From positions 34,909,683 to 34,973,682 of the forward strand of contig CM055101.1 in assembly GCA_029204225.1 (NCBI GenBank): a stretch of DNA of 64,000 bases, written 5' to 3'. Of this stretch, positions 54,283 through 64,000 are shown in pieces. The translations under genes were made by a program, and so were the position numbers. Every line of letters starts with the position of its first letter. Position 1 is the first letter of the stretch. Below the pieces are notes generated by a model. The model ran no database searches. It was not told the DNA's origin and worked only from the letters and a program-made list of their open reading frames with translations. This stretch comes from Diphasiastrum complanatum. Lineage: Eukaryota > Streptophyta > Lycopodiopsida > Lycopodiales > Lycopodiaceae.

Positions 54283-55337
54283 ATAGGTTTCCACTAACTA
54301 GCTTAGCTGTATTTTAGCTATTTTCTTGCTTTTTAAAGTAGTTTAAGTAGATTTGTGGGAGTTAGAGTTAGTTTTCTATATTTTTTTTTGTTTGGACTGT
54401 TCACAGCTAGAGAAGGAGGTGTGAGAGGGTAGAGGAGGCCTTGAACAACCTCTAAGGGCTTGAAACCCAAACCAACCATCCAAAAAATTCAAAAAACACA
54501 CCAATCTGCATTTTGGAGGGAAAAAGAGCCAAAAACCTCATCAGATTTTTATATCTCTAGAATCAGTGAGAATTAACCCTTGCATGACTGGCAGCAGATC
54601 CAGGGTACTGTCCCAGACTTGCATAGAAGCCTGCAAGAGTTAGTTCCAAACAAATTGTAAAAATCAAAGAAAAATCATAAAAAAATTCAAAAAAACCTTT
54701 GAAATAATCCAAAAAAATTCAAATCTTCATAAGAACTCTCGCAGAGCCCTCTGAAGTTCCATCTCAGTGAGACCAGGACACAGAGAAACTTGTGAGAGTT
54801 AGTTTGAGATCTAAGTGTCTGTGCGAGAGTTCCTAGTGAAAAAAAAGATGGGAAAGTACTAGTCAACCCTCGTAGACAGTGAAATTTTCAGTTCCAGTGG
54901 TCAAGAACTCTCGCAGAGGATTTTGAAGTTCCATCTCAGTAAGACAAGGACACAAAAGAGCTTGCGAGAGTTAGTTTGATTCCAGTGAGCAGAAAATTGG
55001 ATTTAAGTACAAAAAAATCACTAAAAAGTGAAGATCCAGCAAATCCTTCCAGTAAGAACTCTCACAAACCCTTGCAATCGATTCAGAATGTCAATTTACA
55101 TCAGTGATGAAGCCTGTGAGAGTTAGTGTGAAGATCTGGTGAAGATCAAGCCAAAAAAGTGGTTTTGAACCCTCGTAGATAGTGAAATTTTCACATCTTG
55201 CGAGAGTTAACTCTTGCAGAGAATTCTGTAGTGAGATCTGACCCAGATCTAGCTACTGTGAAGCTGGTAAGAGTTATTTCTCAGAGATCTAAAAGATATC
55301 AAGTGTTTTAGCTACAAAAGCAGCTAAAAAACCCTTG
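54283..55337 (+). repeat. Gypsy-H leader with CTCGCAGA motif array
   Basis: The leader is noncoding. ACTCTCGCAGA and its reverse complement TCTGCGAGAGT, with CCCTCGTAGA, TTGCGAGAGTTAG and similar variants, recur about every 40-100 bases from 54580 to 55280. Two of them abut as an inverted pair at 55198-55220 (TGCGAGAGTTAACTCTTGCA). The same motif set reappears at 58120-58425. Confidence 0.75.
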
Positions 55338-55601
55338 TGCTTGGAACTTTAGATAAGTTCAAACTTATTGTTATGATCCAAGAGAAATCAATCAAGAATA
55401 AGGAGCAATCACAAAATGAAAATAGTTTCATTTATGCTCTTATGTCAACTTATGAAGAACTATTTTGCTTTGTAAAGATTTTTGTATCTCAAAAGTGAAT
55501 TAAGGCAATACTAGTTGAGTGTGATGCCTTAAAAGATAGCAAAGTATGTTTTCCTTGTAAGCTTACATTAGTTATGAAATCAAGGAAATGGAAATGTCTT
55601 C
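55338..55601 (+). mobile_element. Copia-E-derived tract inside Gypsy-H
   Basis: These 264 bases match Copia-E 39414-39677 without gaps at roughly 93 percent identity, in the same orientation. Flanking sequence on both sides is Gypsy-H. There is no target duplication, LTR or poly(A). The tract sits exactly where gag, protease and most of RT are missing. Confidence 0.85.
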
Positions 55602-57683
55602 TCTTGGACGATATGTGCGTGCATGGACCAGATTCATAACACTTATCCAATTTGGAGAAGATGCTACAAAAATGCCACGAATACCAGATCTCCCTGAATC
55701 TAGAATAATGTCAATTCTGAGTGACACATGGTTTGATACTCGGCCATATAGTGTCAAGACACGAGATCGCCACAGATCTATCAAAGATCAAGATCATTAT
55801 TGATCTACTACCACTAGGGACAATTCGCGAGGTCCACATTTTCATGGGTCATGCTAACTATTATAGGATCTTCATTCTTGATTTTGTGGAGTTAGCCAGA
55901 CCAATTTACAAGCTCACAACGGATCCACATTGGAATGAGGAAGCTCTAAAGACTTTCCAGAAGATTAAGGATGCATTGATCTCAGCACCAATCTTACGAC
56001 CACCCAATTGGTCCATTGAGTTTCACGTGCATACGGACACATCGAAGTATGCAGTTAGAGCAGTCTTAACCCAGCCAGGTGAACAAAAAAAAGATTTTTC
56101 AATCCAGTTCGCAAGCCGACAGCTCAGTGATACCGAAATGAACTATTCAATCACAGAGCGGGGAGCACTGACAATGATCTATGCAGTTAAGAAGTTTTGA
56201 CACTGTTTGATGGCCACACATTTTGCTTTTTATACGGACCATCAACCCTTGCTATATCTCGTTAACAAAACTTGCAACACCGAAAGAATCACCAAATGGC
56301 TCCTTCTGTTGTTGAAATTTGATTTTCGGATAGTAGTTTGCAAGGGAGAACAACACTACATGGCAGATCATGTGTCATGAATCAAGGGAAAGGAGATTGC
56401 CACCCAACCCGACGATGAGTTAGCAGATGCTGTCTTATTTTACATGGATACAGTACCAGAATGGACTGCCGACATTGTTGAATATCTAATGCGTGGCCAA
56501 CCAAACAAATCACTACCAAAGGTGATCTTGAATGCTATACCTTATCAGCTGATTGCCGGCCAGTTGTATCGAAAGGTCCAGACGGAATTCTTCAGCGGTG
56601 TATTCTTCCTCATGAGGCCACCCAGATCATGTCGCTTTCACATGAAGACATGGGTGGAGGTCATTTTGCATCTGACATTACAGTTCGCAAGATCCTGCAA
56701 TCAGGATGTTGGTGGCCATCCATTTATAAGGATATGGAGGAATACTTGAAAAAGTGCGATGTGTGCCAAAGGGCAAGGAGACAACGAGATTGAATTATGA
56801 TCTACTGCATCCAGTCTTAGCCCAAGCACCGTTCAAAAAATGGGGATTGGATTATATTGGTCCAATTCACCCTGCAGCAAGGAATTTCTAGGCTCGATAC
56901 ATAATCGTAGCCATAGACTACCTCACCAAATGGGTCAAAGCCAAGGCAGTAAGAGTAGCTGATGCTAGGACAACTATCAAGTTCCTTTATGAAAATATCA
57001 TTGTGCGCTTCGGATGCTCGATGGAACTAGTCAGCGATCGTGGAAGCCATTTCATCAACGAGACCATCAAGGTCCTGTTGGAGGAATTCTTCGTGATCCA
57101 CAGAACCAGTATGCCTTATTATCCTCATGGTAATGGACAAGCAGAATTATCCAATAAGAACCTGTGTAGCGTGCTCACAAAAACAATTGAAGCTAGTAGA
57201 TCAGATTGGGAACACAAGTTGCATGCTGCACTGTGGGCATTCAGGACAACATATAAAGAGAGCATTGATCAAACACCTGTCCAATTGGTATATGGTCAGG
57301 ATGATGTGCTGCCAGTAGAGTTTTTAGCTCCTTCATTAAGGATTGCCACCACTCAACGTCTTAATGAGTCCAAATCTCTATAGCTACGTCACAAAGCTCT
57401 ACATAAATTCTGTGAAACACGCTTACTAGTTGTGCATGCACTGGCAGCTGAAAAAGAAAGACGCAAAGCCTGGAATGATCGCAGATTACAAAAGAAGGAT
57501 CTCCGTTCAGGAGATCTGGTCCTGATGTATAAAACCAAGGCGATCAAGGGGAAGTTAAAATTCACGGACGAAGGTCCTTATAGGATCAAGGAAATTCTTA
57601 ATCATGGAGCCTTGAACTTAGAAAATCTAGATGGGACTCCATTCGACACACCCATCAACGGTAGCCGGTTGCACAAGTACTAG
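55602..57683 (+). pseudogene. Gypsy-H Pol remnant: RT end, RNase H, integrase
   Basis: RT end: HGLILGHIVSRHEIATD, then FMGHANYYRIFILDF. RNase H: FHVHTDTSKYAVRAVLTQPG, FASRQLSDTEMNYSITERGA, FYTDHQPLLYL. Integrase: zinc region near 56745 (KKCDVCQRARRQ), core LDYIGPI, VSDRGSHFINE and PHGNGQAELSNK (D,D,E), then a GPY module (DEGPYRIKEI) and a normal end at PINGSRLHKY. Frameshifts lie near 56573 and 56800. In-frame stops at 56198 (TGA), 56378 (TGA), 56889 (TAG) and 57381 (TAG) sit where Arg or Gln is expected. Confidence 0.9.
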
Positions 57684-58793
57684 CCACCACATTGAGACAG
57701 ATTGGGAGTGACACGTTACAAAAAGCTAATCTGCTCAGCCATCACTGCTAGATCTAAGAAGATCAAGCCAAATCAAGCTAAATCCATCAAGATTCAGCCA
57801 GATCTGGCAAGATCGGAAAAATCCATGAGAATCCAAGGAGGATCCAGATCCTGATAGGATAAAAAAGAAAGCAGATCATTAGATTGACTGATGGATCTAC
57901 TACCAAGAATCCATCAAAACTTTCATAGAACTACCAACAGTCAGATCAAGCCTGGATGAAGCTGATTACCAGTTTACAAAAGTTAAAAATTAGAAAATCT
58001 CGAGATCTCGTCAAAAAACACTCTGAAAGAGCACTTTTTTCATGATTTTTTGAGATCCCCTGGGAGATAGCTCTTGAAAATTGAACAGTCACCAGATCTG
58101 ACCTAGATGCATTCATGAACATCTCTGCGAGAGTTCCTAATGGAGGAATCATCATTTTTTAGTGTATGCCAGGGTACCCAAAAGCAAAATTTTCAGAACC
58201 CTCACAGAGCATCAAGATCATCTTACCAACCCTCGCAAGGTGTCTAAACGAAATCAGAACAGTGAAATTAGCATGCCTACATGGTCTGATCCTGAAAATC
58301 CACTCATTGGAACAAGTTGTGCGAGAGATGACTTCCTGTGAGAGTTAAACCCTCGCAGACAGCCTGAACCCTCGCAGAACCTTCGCATAGCAGTCAAATC
58401 ACCTACTGAACTCTCGCAGACTTCCCTGAGGTCTTAGAATTCTGTGAAGAAGGTGTCTGTCAAAATTTGGGTAGAACTGAACAAGGAAAAGTGGATTTCA
58501 CCTAATACGCACTCTAAATTCTGCTATATAAGGGCTGAATTTGAGTCATTTGTCACCTTTGCTAGCGAAGCTCTATCAAAATTTCCACCGAAAATACCAA
58601 GTTTTTTGTTTTCGACCAAACTTCCTACCAGTTGTCATCTGCTCATATTAAAGACCGATCTGCGCTCTGAACTACAATCATTGTCATCCAACACTCATTA
58701 TTCTCAGTTTTCTACTATTTCCACATCTTTTTCCATTTTTCACCGTTTTTTCTACTTTTTCAACTTTTTCGACCACTAATCATCACTGCTAAC
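57684..58793 (+). repeat. Spacer after Pol with second CTCGCAGA motif array
   Basis: No coding similarity was seen. From about 58120 to 58425, CTGCGAGAGTTCC, ACCCTCACAGAG, ACCCTCGCAAGG, GTGAGAGTTAAACCCTCGCA and further copies recur, matching the leader motif. A few AAGATC/GATCAAG-rich repeats precede them (57770-57850). Confidence 0.7.
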
Positions 58794-61700
58794 ATGGCCT
58801 CCTCATCCTCAAAAGACTGGCGCCAAACAGGTGATCCAGCGTGACATTCCCAAGGCCACACAGATTTGGCCTCTACCCTCTGACACTTTGATCCAACCAT
58901 GGCTACAAACAGCTAGCCCACTTCTAGCGGCAATGGATTTTGGCCTAGCGCTCATCCATTCTGAGATTAACATGGGCCTCGCCCTTCATGCTTACGCCAC
59001 CTGGGATGAGGTCAAGGCTCGTTTGCACTTCTTGTACCAAAGTACCACGTACAAGGTCAGGATTAACGCTGACTCGATGGTCACCGTTGGCATTATGTCT
59101 GGTGATCGTCAACCCATCTCCCATCGCCACGCCAAAGCTCTGATCAAACCATTCGTCACCCAAACCACACCAAAAATTTCCATCCAGACTAACGATGGTT
59201 ACTTTATAGAAGCTATCACAAAACCCGTCATTCAGACAGTTGCGCATCTATTGAATAACTTTCTGGTTATTTCAACATTTCGCAAGGACAGAATCTAGTC
59301 TACGCTGTTGAGTCAGATAGTGGAATCCTTTCTAGAATTCCCTAACCCCTCTGTTGTGCCATACGAGTGGCATAGCTTCCTTATTCGAAAACTAACCAAC
59401 TCCATCAAACCCAACAACCGTGAGCGAATCGCAGCAGGCCCCCTGTTGTGTAACTTTGCCTACACACTTCTCGAGGCAAAAGTGTGCGGCTTCCAACGCT
59501 CATCTCTCCTGTCTACTCTTGTACCACATACTAACTTTTATCTGCCATCCCAAGCATCTACCTCCTCCCAACCTGCAGTTATTAAACAACGGCCAGCAAG
59601 CGAATGCGTGGCGCTGCCTCTGCCTCCACATCCTCACCGGTTACCCGAAGATGTGTCTCCACCACCGCATTAACCACTCTATCAACCACCGCCACTTCCA
59701 CTTCCGTGCAATTCTCCAATCCAATCTATGTTGTCGCTACCTCTCTCTCCGCTCCATTCACATCTGTTTATGTGTCCATCCCCGTTTCTTCCGTTGATAC
59801 CACTCCTATCTCAGTTCCATTATCCACAAATTCATCCATCACCATCGCATCCTCCATCACTCCTGCCACCACCATTACCCCTCTCACATTCAATCCTTCT
59901 GATTCACAACTGTCCCTCGACACTCTGGCATGGATGCAAGTTATAAATTTTTCACCCCCACGCCAGACACTTTCTGCTCCATCCTCACCTTCTTCCATAC
60001 TCCACACCACCCTTCAGTTCCCCACTGTTCCTCCCATCTTCTCGTTCGGACAAACCGTCTTCACCCTTGTTTCCATAGTTGTTTCTCACACCCCACCCGC
60101 TTTGCCAATAAAGGTTGCCGAGGGCAGCCAACCGCTGTCTGATGACGCATTTGTACAAACAATTTTTGTATCATCACCAGATCGGACTGACCCTATCGCC
60201 CCAGATGACATTAGGACAATGAAAACCTGATCGAAAACAATGACGACAGAATTCCAAAGTTGTCAGAGCCAATACAACACAAGCCCCTACCAATGCTAGT
60301 GTACCAGCTGCTCCCACGGATCTAACGACGTCATACCAAACTCTAGGAAAATACATCCTAGATGCGGTAGCGGCCAAAGCTATTATGGAAAGCAGGGTAC
60401 TACATTTGGCAACAAGTAATACACAGCTACGAGCATACCTCACCAAGCTGCAGCAAGAGCTGATTATGGCTCAGCAACACAAACAAACAGGGCACCAGGA
60501 GATTGCCAAGCTGCAGCAGAAGGAGGAGGGCCTAAATAAATATATTCAAAGCCTCTCCAAAGCGCTAATTGAGGCCTCCACAAAGGTGCGAGAGCTTCAA
60601 GTTGAAGCATCCCAACGGCTTGCCCCCATCCAGGCACAACTTACACTTTTGGAAGCAGAGAACACGCGCCTGGGGACGGAGGTCAAAGCCTTACAAGACG
60701 AAAAGCTCGTCTGGTTAGCTCAATCTGCACCGGACACAAGGTCGCTTTCCCAATCAGAGATGAATCTTCTATAGCGTCAGGTGCAGATTCATAGCCAAAC
60801 CCTCAACAGCTACCAGACGGAGTTCAATAAGTATCGGGCAAGCGCAACACAAGAGCTCGCCCAGGCCAAGCAAGCCCTCAAGGCGTTCCAACAATACATG
60901 GAAATGAAGGCCCAACCCACCCCCGTGGTAATTCCACCGCCACCTAATTTTGACGCTGCACAGGCTAGTACCAGCCAAGATCAGAGCCAGCAGGCAGCAG
61001 GGGGATTTCAACTAGATCAAGGGTCCGAAGGCCAAGACCAAGGGCAGACAGATGTGGCTGCTGAGGTGCGAGACCAGAGCCAAGGCGCAACCACCAGCCA
61101 AGGCCAAGCAACATCATCTAGAGTTTCGCGTACGATATCTACCAGCCAGACTTTCCGAAGACCGAAGTCTGTGGAGGAGAACATCAATGAATTTTTATCC
61201 AAATATCTCCACGAGTCATCAAGAGGCGGCTGACAGATATCATTCTCAGCTCAGACCATCAAGGGAAAAGAATTGCAAGACTTACCCGCCCTCCAACCAC
61301 AACCGGAATGGCGACAAAAGTTATTTGAGAGAGACTCTGCGGCCATCAAGGCTTACGTGACGAGTCCGCAACAATTACGGGTGAACGTGCATTTTCTGCC
61401 ATGTCCAAGAAGATCCAAATGGGCGGAATGCGACACTCCTCTGGACCAGATCACACTGCACAATTTCAACTGGCCAATCATCAAATCCGAATATGGGTAG
61501 ACTACAGATGTAGACGTTAGAAGGGCTCTCTCCACATTTGCCAGTCACTACATCAATTGCCCTGATCCCACAGTCTGCGCGATAGCCACTTACACTCGGA
61601 ACTTAGAATATTTAATGGGCATTGAAACAAAATGGGATGATTTCCTTCCTTCCATATTTTTTGATCCAAATAAGGCGCTAGCTTCCGACAAAGTCGAAGA

Positions 61701-61917
61701 CGAGGTGCCAGTCGCTTGCATATATTACCGAGCTGCATTCCTTGGAGATCCCTGGACGAAACGATTCCAAGCATGGGTGGATCAAGAATGGCTGACAAGA
61801 GTCCACAAGTCCTTCCACATGCCAAAAGACTCGAAGAAACTGGACCGTCTCAACTTCATGGAAGACGTTACAAGCTATCTGATCCACCAGAGGCGGTCCA
61901 AGAGAACGCTAAACTAA
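58794..61917 (+). pseudogene. Gypsy-H extra reading frame (~1030 codons), coiled coil
   Basis: ATG 58794 (MASSSSKDWRQTG) starts a reading frame that a frameshift near 58830 moves. It continues to ~59640 with one TAG (59296), shifts again into a Ser/Thr/Pro-rich part (59604-60230), shifts near 60235, and then runs in one frame to TAA at 61917 with three stops (60772, 61231, 61498). Domains: N-terminal ~280 residues of mixed fold (MGLALHAYATWDEVKARLHF), a Ser/Thr/Pro linker of ~200 residues, a long coiled coil (~60385-60900; LTKLQQELIMAQQ, LEAENTRLGTEVKALQDE), a Gln-rich linker, and a C-terminal ~220-residue domain (IETKWDDFLPSIFF, WVDQEWLTRVHK). No zinc, protease, RT or clear membrane segment. 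Athila-type env-like or Transposase_32-like proteins are candidates only by position. Confidence 0.6.
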
Positions 61918-61963
61918 ACCGGCAGAGTGCCGAGGGATCGGCACTACTTCAGGTCGTGGGTCC

Positions 61964-62526
61964 TATTGGGGGTATTTCAAACAAAGTGTAAATAAATAAA
62001 ATCCTCCAATAAAATGTGTTGCGAGGGCATGGCATTCTGCGTGTATAAGCCCATGGCCCAATGAGCACGCAATTAAAGTTGTAAATAAAATAAACTTGAG
62101 TTGGGCCTTGGAATTAAAATAAAACTAGAGGCCCAATGTCATTTTTAAACTTAGAGATTACTTTTTAGAGTTGGGTCCAAATTGGGACTCACATGAATCT
62201 TGTGATTTCTAATGTACCTTTTGTGGACCCTTGGATCAAGTTGGGTCCAAGTTGAATGGATAGGATCATTGTGAATATTAGCCAATAAGATTGAGGGGCA
62301 AGGGCCTTCCCCATTTTATAAAAAGGCACCATTTGTACACTATTTTCATGCTTAATGAAAAGGAGAAAACTCTACCAATTTTGGAAGAGAAGCATCCTCA
62401 TTTGCAATTCAATGCTTGTTATTGCTCTTGTTGTTTCCATTTGCTTTCAAGTTCATGCTTGTTGGTTTCAATAGTTTAAGTTTCTCCTTTAGCAAGTACA
62501 ATGTGCATTTGAGCTAACCTCCACCC

Positions 62527-62591
<65 letters not shown>

Positions 62592-62622
62592 AATCTCTTC
62601 TTCTCCATTCCTTCTCTTCAAA
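61964..62622 (+). repeat. Gypsy-H 3' LTR, 3'-truncated
   Basis: It starts TATTGGGGGTATTT (the 5' LTR has TGTTGGGGG), carries the same TATA box (TTTATAAAAAGG, 62315-62326) and follows the 5' LTR to TTCTCTTCAA at 62622, where the two diverge abruptly. The last ~190 bases of the LTR are absent. Confidence 0.85.
62529..62588. repeat. (CT)n microsatellite, ~30 units
   Basis: An uninterrupted run of about 29 CT dinucleotides lies in the truncated 3' LTR. The 5' LTR has only a few interrupted CT units at the same place (54028-54042). Confidence 0.95.
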
Positions 62623-63698
62623 CAGGGAAGTAGGCAAGGGCGGGCCTGTTAGGAGCAAAACTAGAAACCATAGGCAAGCAGGGGGATAGGAAAAAAAAAA
62701 GGAGTAGGTGAATGGCTTTGATCAATGGTGGACAGATCTGCTCAAAGCTTTTCTGATCACAAATTACAGGGATTCCCTCACTAAGTTGTAATAATAAATG
62801 ATCACAATTAATTTCTCAAGTCTTAAAGACACAAACCTACAATCTATCACATATAGAATTGCAAGAAAACAATTCAGACATTTTTTGAAACAATGGATTA
62901 ATCTTCTACTCTCAAATTCTTGCCAACAAAATAGCAGGGTCTTCAACACTTCCAAAGCCTGCAAGCAGAAACCTTCCAAATGCTCACAGCCTACAATCAA
63001 GTGTTAGAGGCATTAAAAGGGAATACAAGATGCAATTCCCACAATTCAAAACTTGCAGCAACAAAGTTAGAAAGAACAATTTACATATCCACAAGAGTGG
63101 TAACACAATGCTAATGATCAATAGCAGTGAATGAATCAGACAACAGAATGGAAATGGGTGAGAGTGGAAGGCACCAGGCTACAGTCTCTTCTCCTTTCCT
63201 TCTCTTCTCCACACACTCCTTCTTGCAACTCTCTCTTTCTTTTTCTCTCTCTCCAAGAAGATGACAATCAGAATGCTACGTAGAGGCTGGCCCCTTCTAA
63301 TGTCAGAGAGGGTTGAGGCCCAAAAAGGTGCACCTCTTCATGAATGGGCACCAATAGGGGCTTTTTGGCAGTTGGGCCCAAACTTAAGGGCTGAGCCCCA
63401 AGTTTGGTTTTAAATTACTAAAGTGGCCTACGGTGAATAAAACCACCATTTAACTGGTTTTTAAGACGAACTGGCACCTCCTAGCCCCGACAAACCCCAG
63501 AACTAGGGGCATAGGTTTTTTTAGATAAATTTGAGTCCAACGTAAATTAATAAATAAACAAAGTTTCAATAAAAGTGCAACCGGCCATAATGGGCCATTT
63601 ACGCATCGTTTTTTAACAGTTTCGCATTGGCATAATAGCGCGCGGCGATGATTTTCCCTCAAAATAGCTTGAAAAAGGGATCTTTTTCCCCGCAAACA
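62623..63698 (+). mobile_element. LTR-like segment of a further element (Element-I)
   Basis: The segment ends TTTTTCCCCGCAAACA one base before a primer-like TGGCGACC, as an LTR does. A CT-rich stretch (63180-63255) and a poly(A)-signal context TTCAATAAAAG (63567-63577) lie inside. The left end is not defined; similarity to Gypsy-H stops at 62622. Confidence 0.5.
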
Positions 63699-63699
63699 G

Positions 63700-63715
63700 T
63701 GGCGACCTTCACGGG
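63700..63715 (+). other. Candidate primer-binding site of Element-I
   Basis: TGGCGACCTTCACGGG follows CAAACA after one base. It starts like the TGGCGACTCCACTGGGGA sites of some plant gypsy elements but differs in the middle, so the primer tRNA is uncertain. Confidence 0.5.
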
Positions 63716-63737
63716 TAAAGAATGGTCCCCATTCTTC

Positions 63738-64000
63738 GAACTCAGCATCTCAGGTTACACAAAGACCAATGGACCAGCCAATAGCATCCTAGGCTGACCC
63801 AAAAGCCATAAAGCAACATGTCTTCAAGATAAGCAGCAACATATTACCCCCCTGGACCGGCCAATAGCATCCTAGGCGGACCCAAAAGGATTCCAATCAA
63901 CATCGTATCTTCACGAAGAACAGCATCTCAGGTTACACAAAGACCAATGGACCAGCCAATAGCATTCTAAACTGACCCAAAAGCCATACAACAACATGTC
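63738..64000 (+). repeat. Tandem repeats in the Element-I leader
   Basis: A unit with CAGCATCTCAGGTTACACAA, then ACCAATGGACCAGCCAATAG and TGACCCAAAAGCCATA occurs at 63744-63821 and 63922-64000. A shortened copy (GGACCGGCCAATAGCATCC) lies between, giving a higher-order period of about 178 bases. The array runs off the window. Confidence 0.85.

Larger units (their letters stand above)
53450..62622 (+). mobile_element. Gypsy-H: Ty3/gypsy element with extra 3' reading frame
   Basis: This ~9.2-kb plus-strand element has an LTR at 53450-54264, a tRNA-Asp-type primer site (54266), a motif-array leader (54283-55337) and a 264-base Copia-E-derived tract (55338-55601). Then follow the end of RT, RNase H and integrase (55602-57683), a second motif array (57900-58440), a ~1030-codon extra reading frame (58794-61917) and a 3'-truncated LTR (61964-62622). 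Gag, protease and the RT palm are missing. The primer type and the long region after integrase suggest the Tat/Athila side of plant gypsy elements; I cannot settle the lineage. Confidence 0.85.

Noticed and set aside
1-64000. Bacterial, organellar or phage origin
   Set aside because: Plant LTR retrotransposons throughout, a plant receptor-like kinase and no operons or ribosome-binding sites.

Overview
The window is nuclear DNA from a land plant with a large, repeat-rich genome. It has one convincing host gene in 64 kb, AT-rich spacers, and stacked plant-type Ty1/copia and Ty3/gypsy LTR retrotransposons with tRNA-iMet-like (TGGTATCAGAGC) and tRNA-Asp-like (TGGCGCCGTTGC) primer-binding sites. 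The gene is a plant receptor-like kinase of the family with a split activation segment (recalled Arabidopsis relatives At1g80870, At2g45590, At4g25390). Gene density of this kind fits a gymnosperm, fern, lycophyte or large-genome angiosperm; the sequence does not fix the clade. Element names below (Copia-A to G, Gypsy-H, NA-1, TIR-1, LTR-1) are local labels.

Left part (1-17.1 kb): a degenerate motif array; an LTR of family LTR-1 inserted in the RNase H region of the minus-strand element Copia-A; and Copia-A itself, split into a pol half (2.05-3.24 kb) and a gag/protease half (8.77-10.38 kb) by a decayed gypsy-like element whose polypurine tract and LTR are still visible at 8241-8761. Then come a second motif array, a 3.7-kb AT-rich stretch without recognisable genes, and Copia-B and Copia-C fragments on the minus strand.

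Middle (18-31 kb): a minus-strand copia gag interrupted by a complete non-autonomous LTR retrotransposon, NA-1 (19033-22508, 5-bp target duplication GAATG); a perfect 25-bp inverted repeat at a head-to-head copia junction; then the host gene at 26459-28990. The kinase is a single open exon. It has a transmembrane segment, a kinase N-lobe, a ~450-residue charged and tryptophan-rich insert directly after DFG, and then the rest of the kinase domain.

Right part (32-64 kb): a nest of elements. Minus-strand Copia-F (32991-48389) is interrupted by a 1.07-kb terminal-inverted-repeat element with a GC-rich core (TIR-1, 34319-35388) and by plus-strand Copia-E (36521-47236). Copia-E is itself interrupted by minus-strand Copia-D (39988-45982, target duplication TATGA, all pol domains recognisable). 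Copia-G follows, with an internal deletion that joins gag to protease/pre-integrase sequence, then a second LTR-1 copy in a gag fragment. Gypsy-H (53450-62622) has a tRNA-Asp-type primer site, pol remains, a 264-bp tract derived from Copia-E in place of gag/PR/RT, arrays of a CTCGCAGA motif, and a ~3.1-kb 3' reading frame with a coiled coil that I do not recognise. The window ends in the tandem-repeat leader of another LTR element.

The elements do not form a pathway with the kinase gene; they record successive insertions around it. The least explained items are the kinase insert, the Gypsy-H 3' reading frame with its motif arrays, TIR-1 with its GC-rich cargo, and the copia tract inside the gypsy element.
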